Shown here one piece after another: positions 1 through 4,688 of a stretch of DNA of 6,434 bases. The DNA is from an uncultured Mycoplasmatota bacterium. GTDB lineage: Bacteria > Bacillota_I > Bacilli_A > RF39 > UBA660. Positions within the stretch are counted from its first letter, which is position 1. Every line of letters starts with the position of its first letter. Position numbers and translations under genes: made by a program. The stretch spans positions 1 to 6,434 of the forward strand of contig UQVP01000039.1 of NCBI GenBank assembly GCA_900544605.1. The letters are read 5' to 3'. Under the pieces are notes generated by a model. That model made no database searches and was not told the DNA's origin. It saw only the letters and a list, made by a program, of their open reading frames with translations.

Positions 1-6
1 CTACCA

Positions 7-15
7 CTTTCCTTT
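7..15 (-). promoter_or_regulatory. Probable ribosome binding site of a gene beyond the left edge
   Basis: On the minus strand this reads AAAGGAAAG, a good Shine-Dalgarno-like purine run, and it lies downstream of a possible promoter. No start codon follows before the window ends, so the gene itself would begin just outside. This is inference from position and sequence only. Confidence 0.35.
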
Positions 16-24
16 ACTATACTA

Positions 25-53
25 ATTATACATATTTATTTTTTATAATGCAA
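25..53 (-). promoter_or_regulatory. Possible sigma-A promoter for the next minus-strand gene
   Basis: Read on the minus strand there is TTGCAT at 53-48, a 17-base spacer and a perfect TATAAT at 30-25. The -10 box and spacing are ideal but the -35 box matches the consensus at only three of six positions. It lies just downstream of the terminator that closes the rhomboid unit and just upstream of a Shine-Dalgarno-like run, which is where a new promoter would be expected. Perfect TATAAT boxes also arise by chance in DNA this AT-rich. Confidence 0.4.
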
Positions 54-66
54 TAATTTTGTAAAG

Positions 67-91
67 AAAAAAGTACAATACTTTGTACTTT
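67..91 (-). terminator. Rho-independent terminator of the lspA-rluD-rhomboid unit
   Basis: On the minus strand a perfect 9-bp inverted repeat (AAAGTACAA / TTGTACTTT, at 91-83 and 78-70) encloses a 4-base loop. It runs directly into a T tract at 72-67, with more T residues after one C. It starts four bases after the rhomboid stop codon, so the operon ends here. The stem is AU-rich, as is usual in such genomes. Confidence 0.85.
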
Positions 92-94
92 CTC

Positions 95-1246
95 TTATCT
101 AAAAAATGCCATAAAGATTAAAAATCCTATATATACAGCCATTATTATTTTACCATTTACTTTTTCAAATGTACTTGTTTTATATTTGATTCCTAATGCC
201 ATAGTCATACCAAGTCCTCCTAAAAGTCCTCCGATATGAGCAGCATTATCAATTCCTGGAGTAATAAAACCTATTACTAAGTTAAGAATAATAAGTGGTA
301 TAATTTGAGATTTTAAAACTGTACCTAAATATACACGATAATTATATCCAAAGTATAAAAGTGAACCTAAAAGACCAAATATAGCACCACTAGCTCCAAC
401 ACTTATACCATCACTAAATAACATTGACATTAAACTTCCACATATAGCACTTACCAAATATATAATTAAAAATTTAGCTTTACCTAAAAAACTTTCAAGT
501 TGTGAACCAATTACATATAGTGCATAGTTATTAAATATTAAATGTAATAATCCAACGTGAAGGAAAGCACTAGTAATAAGTCTATAATAATCTCCAGCCC
601 TTACTAAAACTGGATAGTTAGCTCCAAATAATAATAATGTTAAAGTATCTTCACTACCTTTACCAAAAATATACATTGCTAGAAAAACCAAGACATTAAT
701 AATTATTAAAGCATAAGTAATAACCGGTCTTTTCTTTGTAAATATATCTTCTGCTTTTTTAGCTTCGACCTCGTTTTTATCGTTAATTTCTTTTGTTAAT
801 TTCATAAATAAATTAAAACCATCTTCACTAGATTCTTCTTTTTTACAAATATCAGGGAATGATTTTATTACTGCTTCTTCTTTTTCTAAATCATTAAAAT
901 CTTTTAAATCAATAGCAATCAAGTTAGAACCAAACTTGTCATTATCGAAATGAACATTATCACCTAAATTTAGAAAAATACTTAAAGCATTCATATTAAA
1001 AGAAAATGTTTTTCTTTTAATCTTTTTCATAATATTTTTTGTTTTAAATATATCAAAATCTAATTGTTCATTATTATGAATATAGTTACTCACAATTCTT
1101 ACAATCTTATAATCTTGGTCTAAGTTCTCAAGCCATATTTCATTTTGAGCTCCGTGTAAAACTATTGGATTATAACCTTTTTCAGTTATAAAATAATGTA
1201 ATAATTTCATAACTAATTCATCATTTTTATTGATTATACTTTCCAT
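95..1246 (-). CDS. Rhomboid family intramembrane serine protease with soluble N-terminal domain
   Basis: A 383-residue membrane protease of the rhomboid family, which cleaves transmembrane segments of other proteins inside the bilayer. Residues 1-170 are soluble, lysine- and aspartate-rich, and match no domain I can name. Residues 174-350 are the rhomboid core: a first membrane helix (175-195), the loop and HxxxN motif (H235, N239), the catalytic serine in GASGAIFG (S286) and the catalytic histidine in AAHIGG (H337). A last hydrophobic helix spans about 367-382. All catalytic residues are present, so activity is likely. The layout, a cytosolic N-domain before a 6+1 helix core, resembles Bacillus YqgP (GluP), but the C-terminal TPR region of that protein is missing. 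The ATG follows the rluD TAA with no gap. Its ribosome binding site AAGGGAG (1260-1254) lies inside the end of rluD with 7-base spacing, implying translational coupling. Substrates are unknown. Confidence 0.93.
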   Translation of the reverse strand: MESIINKNDELVMKLLHYFITEKGYNPIVLHGAQNEIWLENLDQDYKIVRIVSNYIHNNEQLDFDIFKTKNIMKKIKRKTFSFNMNALSIFLNLGDNVHFDNDKFGSNLIAIDLKDFNDLEKEEAVIKSFPDICKKEESSEDGFNLFMKLTKEINDKNEVEAKKAEDIFTKKRPVITYALIIINVLVFLAMYIFGKGSEDTLTLLLFGANYPVLVRAGDYYRLITSAFLHVGLLHLIFNNYALYVIGSQLESFLGKAKFLIIYLVSAICGSLMSMLFSDGISVGASGAIFGLLGSLLYFGYNYRVYLGTVLKSQIIPLIILNLVIGFITPGIDNAAHIGGLLGGLGMTMALGIKYKTSTFEKVNGKIIMAVYIGFLIFMAFFR

Positions 1247-2149
1247 TTAATCACTCCCTTTAAATTTGTTTAAAATATTAACAAAACATTTAGGTAATTC
1301 GCTAGAAAATTCTACATATTTTCCAGTTGTTGGATGAACAAATCCCAACTCTTTAGCGTGTAAACACTGGCCTGTTTCATCTATTAACTTTTTATTTCCA
1401 TAAACTGGATCATTAACAACTGGATGTCCTATATAATTCATATGAACTCTTATTTGATGTGTTCTACCAGTTTCAAGTTCTACTTCTATTAAAGTAGCAT
1501 CTTTATATCTTTCTAACACTTTAAAATGTGTAATAGCATGTTTACTGTTAGTCGCAGTTACAGCCATTTTTTTACGATCTTTTTCATCTCTACCTATTGG
1601 AGCATCAATAGTACCAGTATCATTATTAATAACACCCCAAACTAGAGCAATATATTTACGGTGTGTTGATTTTTCTTCTAATTGACGAGCTAATGACTCG
1701 TGTGCTTTATTATTTTTAGCAACTACTAATAATCCTGTTGTATATGCATCAATTCTATGTACTATTCCAGGTCTAAATTCACCATTTAAATCACTAAGAT
1801 TTTTAGAATGATAAGCAAGACCATTAACAAGTGTTCCATGATTATTTCCAACAGCAGGATGTACTACTACACCATTTTCTTTATTAACAACAATAATATC
1901 ATCATCTTCATAGACTATATCTAAATCCATTTTTTCTGGTTCTGCACTTAACACATCTATTTCTGGTTCACCAATTTCTAAAACATCACCTATTTTTAAG
2001 ATATAGCTACTTTTAACTTTTTTATTATTTACTAATACAAGACCGTCTTTAATCATCTTTTGTAATTGACTACGACTATACTCAGTTTTTTCACTTAAGT
2101 ATTGATCTAATCTTGTTTTAACTTCTTCATTTATTTCTATTCTGTTCAC
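1247..2149 (-). CDS. rluD: RluD/RluA-family large-subunit rRNA pseudouridine synthase
   Basis: This enzyme isomerises uridines in RNA, in this family usually in 23S rRNA, to pseudouridine. Counting 300 residues from the chosen start, residues 1-60 form an S4-type RNA-binding domain and about 75-290 the catalytic domain. The catalytic aspartate is D134 in the HRID motif, followed by TTGLLVVAK, and the second signature ETGRTHQIRVHM is at 226-237. The usual motif is HRxDxxTSGLL with KD after the catalytic Asp; here it is HRIDAYTTGLL, so the two following residues and the Ser differ. I chose GTG at 2149: TAGGTGA (2161-2155) lies 5 bases upstream as ribosome binding site. The in-frame GTG at 2158 falls inside that site and has no good one of its own. 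The gene overlaps lspA by 23 bases and abuts the rhomboid. lspA next to an rluD paralogue (ylyB in Bacillus) is a common Firmicutes pair. The exact target uridine cannot be told from sequence. Confidence 0.93.
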   Translation of the reverse strand: MNRIEINEEVKTRLDQYLSEKTEYSRSQLQKMIKDGLVLVNNKKVKSSYILKIGDVLEIGEPEIDVLSAEPEKMDLDIVYEDDDIIVVNKENGVVVHPAVGNNHGTLVNGLAYHSKNLSDLNGEFRPGIVHRIDAYTTGLLVVAKNNKAHESLARQLEEKSTHRKYIALVWGVINNDTGTIDAPIGRDEKDRKKMAVTATNSKHAITHFKVLERYKDATLIEVELETGRTHQIRVHMNYIGHPVVNDPVYGNKKLIDETGQCLHAKELGFVHPTTGKYVEFSSELPKCFVNILNKFKGSD

Positions 2150-2597
2150 GATATTCACCTACTATCAAACTAATTCCAATTATTATAATAGATATTACTA
2201 TTAAAGTATCTGCGATATTAAAAATTGGAAAATTATAATTAAATATTTTAAAATCTAAGTAATCGATAACAAAACCGTGTACTATACGATCAATTAGATT
2301 ACCTATTATACCACCTATTAGCATACTATAACTTACTATATCTATTTTATTTAAATCTTTATCTTTAATTAAGTAATAATATATAGTTACTAAAGCAAGA
2401 ACTGAAATCATTATTAAAAGTAATACATTACCACTTAAAATACTCCATGCTGCTCCAGTATTTCTAACATATGTTATATTAAAAAAATTGTTAATAACAA
2501 TAATAGATTGTTGTAGAGCCATCTTATTTATGACAAGTATTTTAACTATTTGATCTATTACAATTAATAATAAACTAATTGGTAATATCTTTTTCAT
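2127..2597 (-). CDS. lspA: Lipoprotein signal peptidase (signal peptidase II)
   Basis: An integral membrane aspartyl protease that removes the signal peptide of prolipoproteins after the lipobox cysteine is lipidated. The 156-residue protein is typical in length. It has four hydrophobic helices (about 4-21, 55-78, 88-106, 127-147). The family motifs are all there: IDQIVK near residue 14, VRNTGAAWS at 44-52, IGNLIDRI at 98-105, VIDYLDF with catalytic D112, and FNIADT with catalytic D130. The start ATG at 2597 is set by AAAGGTGAG (2610-2602) just upstream; an in-frame extension to 2642 would run across the promoter and is rejected. It is the first gene of its unit, overlaps rluD by 23 bases and ends in TGA, which shows that UGA is a stop here. 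A predicted substrate lipoprotein is encoded directly upstream. Confidence 0.96.
   Translation of the reverse strand: MKKILPISLLLIVIDQIVKILVINKMALQQSIIVINNFFNITYVRNTGAAWSILSGNVLLLIMISVLALVTIYYYLIKDKDLNKIDIVSYSMLIGGIIGNLIDRIVHGFVIDYLDFKIFNYNFPIFNIADTLIVISIIIIGISLIVGEYREQNRNK
2155..2161 (-). promoter_or_regulatory. Ribosome binding site deciding the rluD start
   Basis: On the minus strand TAGGTGA is followed by five bases and then GTG at 2149. The core GGTG of this site contains the alternative in-frame GTG at 2158, so the downstream GTG is the better start. The site lies inside the 3' end of lspA. Confidence 0.7.
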
Positions 2598-2613
2598 CTC
2601 ACTCACCTTTAAT

Positions 2614-2642
2614 ATTATATCATCTTTTTTAATTATTTCCAA
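2614..2642 (-). promoter_or_regulatory. Probable sigma-A promoter of lspA-rluD-rhomboid
   Basis: On the minus strand: TTGGAA at 2642-2637, a 17-base spacer and a perfect TATAAT at 2619-2614, preceded by TGA (2622-2620), i.e. an extended -10. It lies between the terminator of the preceding unit and lspA. The predicted start of transcription, near 2607, would fall at the ribosome binding site and give a leader of only about ten bases. Confidence 0.65.
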
Positions 2643-2646
2643 AGAT

Positions 2647-2671
2647 AAAAAAAGAGTAGAAATTCTACCCT
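2647..2671 (-). terminator. Rho-independent terminator of the lemA-TPM-FMN lipoprotein unit
   Basis: On the minus strand GGGTAGA (2670-2664) pairs with TCTACTC (2660-2654) around a 3-base loop, with one G-U pair, and is followed by seven T residues (2653-2647). The A and G of the lipoprotein gene's TAG stop codon lie in the base of the stem, so termination of translation and of transcription coincide. Confidence 0.87.
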
Positions 2672-3104
2672 ATTTTGCTTTACTTAAAGCAGCATCTACA
2701 GCTTTTACTATAGCATCTATTTTAATAGTACATCCACTAACTGCGTCTGTCTTACCATCTTCATTTAATTTTAAGAATTCAGTTCCTTGATTTTCAACAA
2801 TTGCTTTTTCTAATCTTTCAACTTGTTCAAACCATTCACCTTGTGCAGATGGATAATATTTTTGCATATTATAATTATATCCTAAATTTTTTTTAGTAGT
2901 TCCTTGATAAGTTGTATCAATATAAACACTTTCAATTTTTCCTTCTTTATTAATAACAACATCTGCAGTAGCAGTATTTTCTTCATTGTTATAAGTATCT
3001 AAGGCACTACCACTATATTTTCCTTCTTTGTAGCCTACTTTTTCACATCCACATATACCAACCATACATGCTAATAAACAAACACTAATTAATATTTTTT
3101 TCAT
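2670..3104 (-). CDS. FMN-binding domain lipoprotein, predicted extracytoplasmic flavoprotein
   Basis: A 144-residue lipoprotein. The signal peptide (1-19) has a lysine pair, a hydrophobic core and the lipobox ICGC with lipidated C20. The rest is a single FMN_bind-type domain (as in RnfG, NqrC and PplA): it begins YKEGKYSG near residue 25 and has a strand VVINKEGKIESVYI at 49-62. It ends with DAVSGCT at 120-126, which matches the flavinylation motif DxxSGxT with T126 as the predicted FMN attachment residue. Most family members have Ala where this has C125. FMN would be attached by an ApbE-type transferase, which is not in this window. A role as electron carrier at the outer face of the membrane follows from the family and is not shown here. 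Start: ATG at 3104 lies 8 bases after AAAGGA; the ATG at 3110 is only 2 bases from it. The ribosome binding site overlaps the TPM gene's stop codon, so it is the last gene of that operon. Confidence 0.85.
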   Translation of the reverse strand: MKKILISVCLLACMVGICGCEKVGYKEGKYSGSALDTYNNEENTATADVVINKEGKIESVYIDTTYQGTTKKNLGYNYNMQKYYPSAQGEWFEQVERLEKAIVENQGTEFLKLNEDGKTDAVSGCTIKIDAIVKAVDAALSKAK

Positions 3105-3112
3105 TTTCATAT

Positions 3113-3118
3113 TCCTTT
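3113..3118 (-). promoter_or_regulatory. Ribosome binding site deciding the lipoprotein start
   Basis: AAAGGA on the minus strand follows the TAG stop of the TPM gene directly. Spacing is 8 bases to ATG at 3104 and 2 bases to ATG at 3110, which favours 3104. Any start further upstream would place an implausible Arg/Trp-rich peptide before the signal sequence. Confidence 0.75.
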
Positions 3119-4048
3119 CTAAAAACCTCTTGAGCTTCCTCCACCACCAGAAGAACCTCCTCCGCCAGAGAATCCTCCGCCTCCGGAAGAACCCCAACTA
3201 CTACCACCTGATGACCATCCTCCATATCCACCAGATCCAGAACCTATTCGAGTTTGCAAATTTAAATAACCAAACAAGAATGCGATAGGATTCATTGGAC
3301 ATAAGAAGAAAAATAACTTTATTAACCCCTTGTTAAGTACCAATCCTGAAATCATAAATATAAATATGTAGTATAGAATAAATGCTAAAGCCTTTATTCC
3401 AATACTCCTATCTTCTACAATTTTTCTTAAAATCGCACCACTTAAACAACCAGTTAATGCTCCTAAAAATAATAGTAATATGACATTTCCCATGTCATCT
3501 TGACTACTACCAACATCAGTAGCTTCTGTATAACTTAAATCTAACTTGTTTTGTTTAACTATTTCTGAATAAAAAGCATCATATCCATTTTTTATTCCTT
3601 CATCCCAATTATTTTCTCTTAGATACGGAATTATATATTGATCTTGAAATCTTCCTGTTTTTCCATCTGGAAGTATACCTTCGAGACCATAACCTACCTC
3701 TACTCTAAACTGTCTTTCTTCTAAAGCAAGCAATAATAGTAATCCATTATTCTTTTCTTTATCACCTATTCCAAATTTACGAAACAACGCAGTTGCATAA
3801 GATTCTAAGCTTTGTCCTTCTAAATTTGGAACCGTCACAACAACAATTTGCGTTCCATCAACATTAGCTAGTTTTGAACTTTTATCAATAATATATTTTT
3901 CAGTTTCTTCAGATAATATATTAGCATAGTCATTTACATAAAATTCATTTGTAGGATTTACCAAAGCTTTTACATTACTAAAACAACCTATACTAATAAA
4001 TAAAAGAAGAAGGATTAAATAATTTTTAATCCTATTCAAATGAAACAT
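3119..4048 (-). CDS. TPM-domain (YgcG-like) membrane protein with Gly/Ser-rich tail
   Basis: A 309-residue protein. A hydrophobic signal segment (about 8-25) may be cleaved after VKA at residue 28. A TPM domain (TLP18.3/Psb32/MOLO-1 type) follows at about 30-165, with the opening YVNDYANILS, TQIVVVTVPNLEGQS, RQFRVEVGYGLEGILPD and a Tyr-Arg-Asn-rich end. Two or three hydrophobic helices lie between about 187 and 262. The tail (268-309) is almost only Gly and Ser and ends SSRGF, a hallmark of this family. The molecular role of bacterial TPM proteins is poorly settled; phosphatase activity is reported for a plant relative. It sits directly after lemA, overlapping it by 17 bases, a recurrent partnership. 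The start at 4048 is chosen because AAGAGG (4060-4055) lies 6 bases upstream and the hydrophobic segment begins a few residues in. The longer frame to 4117 would add about 23 residues encoded inside lemA and has no signal-like character. Confidence 0.88.
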   Translation of the reverse strand: MFHLNRIKNYLILLLLFISIGCFSNVKALVNPTNEFYVNDYANILSEETEKYIIDKSSKLANVDGTQIVVVTVPNLEGQSLESYATALFRKFGIGDKEKNNGLLLLLALEERQFRVEVGYGLEGILPDGKTGRFQDQYIIPYLRENNWDEGIKNGYDAFYSEIVKQNKLDLSYTEATDVGSSQDDMGNVILLLFLGALTGCLSGAILRKIVEDRSIGIKALAFILYYIFIFMISGLVLNKGLIKLFFFLCPMNPIAFLFGYLNLQTRIGSGSGGYGGWSSGGSSWGSSGGGGFSGGGGSSGGGGSSRGF

Positions 4049-4598
4049 TTGGTACCTCTTTTTCTGATTCTGAAATTTCAAAATATGCTTTCTTCTCAAA
4101 ACCAAACATACCAGCAACTATATTCTTTGGAAAGCTTTTAATCATTTGATTATAACTCTTAACAGCATCATTATAATCTTTACGCGATACAGCTATTCTA
4201 TTTTCAGTACCAGCCAATTCATCTTGTAATTGTATAAAATTTGTATTAGCTTTTAAATCTGGATAATTTTCTACAACAACAGCAAGAGCATTTAATGCAC
4301 TAGTTAATTCAGAGTTAGCTTTAGCTTGTTCTTCAACTGTCTTTGCACTCATTAAATTAGAACGAGCTGTAGTAATACTGTCAATAACACTTTGTTCATG
4401 TTCCATATAACCTTTAACAGTATTAACTAAATTTGGAATTAAATCAGTTCTTCTTTTTAATTGAACAGAAATATCTGAATATTTACTTTCAACATTTTCA
4501 TTTTCTTTAACCATCTTATTGTAGCTTGAACCAAATAACCCAACTATAATTAAAACAATAGCTACTACTCCAATCACAATACCATAACTTTTTTTCAT
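4032..4598 (-). CDS. lemA: LemA family protein
   Basis: A 188-residue membrane-anchored helical protein. One N-terminal membrane helix (about 5-23) is followed by a long coiled-coil-like helical body. The family signatures are all readable: NENVESKYSDISVQLKRR (33-50), TDLIPNLVNTVKGY (51-64), ENYPDLKAN (110-118), TENRIAVSRKDYNDAV (131-146) and the closing FPKNIVAGMFGF (156-167). Length is typical. The biochemical function of LemA is not established; membrane association and a frequent link with TPM proteins or HtpX-type proteases are known. ATG at 4598 is preceded by TAGGGA at a short spacing of 4 bases. It is the first gene of the unit, with a good promoter 25 bases upstream, and its end overlaps the TPM gene start by 17 bases. 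Confidence 0.95.
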   Translation of the reverse strand: MKKSYGIVIGVVAIVLIIVGLFGSSYNKMVKENENVESKYSDISVQLKRRTDLIPNLVNTVKGYMEHEQSVIDSITTARSNLMSAKTVEEQAKANSELTSALNALAVVVENYPDLKANTNFIQLQDELAGTENRIAVSRKDYNDAVKSYNQMIKSFPKNIVAGMFGFEKKAYFEISESEKEVPNVSFE

Positions 4599-4622
4599 CT
4601 TATCCCTACTTTCTATACATTA

Positions 4623-4651
4623 AGTATATAATATTAGTTATTTTTTTTCAA
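4623..4651 (-). promoter_or_regulatory. Sigma-A-type promoter of the lemA unit
   Basis: On the minus strand: TTGAAA at 4651-4646 (five of six consensus bases), a 17-base spacer beginning with an A tract, and TATACT at 4628-4623 (five of six). Transcription would start near 4616, about 17 bases before the lemA ATG. It lies right after the terminator of the upstream gene, which supports its being real. Confidence 0.75.
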
Positions 4652-4663
4652 GTGTTTTAAAAT

Positions 4664-4688
4664 AAAAAAAGTAAGCATTTTACTTACT
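4664..4688 (-). terminator. Rho-independent terminator of the surface-protein gene
   Basis: On the minus strand AGTAAGTA (4688-4681) pairs with TGCTTACT (4677-4670), including one U-G pair, around an AAA loop, and six T residues follow (4669-4664). The last two bases of the gene's TAG stop codon form the foot of the stem, as in the terminator at 2647-2671. Confidence 0.85.

Noticed and set aside
2127..2129. Possible UGA-as-Trp genetic code, given the low GC
   Set aside because: lspA ends at this TGA at the normal family length, and the Trp codons checked in lspA, rluD and the rhomboid are TGG.
2598..2642. N-terminal extension of LspA
   Set aside because: It runs through the promoter, and the ATG at 2597 has a strong ribosome binding site and matches the usual family start.
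3105..3197. N-terminal extension of the FMN lipoprotein, rich in Arg and Trp
   Set aside because: It is the out-of-frame reading of the DNA coding for the Gly/Ser tail of the TPM protein. The real start has a ribosome binding site and a clean lipoprotein signal peptide.
3121..3245. Repetitive GGA/GGT-rich stretch as a possible DNA repeat or CRISPR
   Set aside because: It encodes the Gly/Ser tail typical of TPM-domain proteins; there are no regular spacers and the repetition follows codons.
3955..3990. Lipobox in the TPM protein signal segment (SIGC)
   Set aside because: The -3 residue is Ser, not Leu, Ile or Val, and a signal peptidase I-like site VKA follows, so lipidation is not supported.
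4049..4117. N-terminal extension of the TPM protein into lemA
   Set aside because: It is encoded inside lemA and has no ribosome binding site of its own; ATG at 4048 is well placed and leads into the signal segment.
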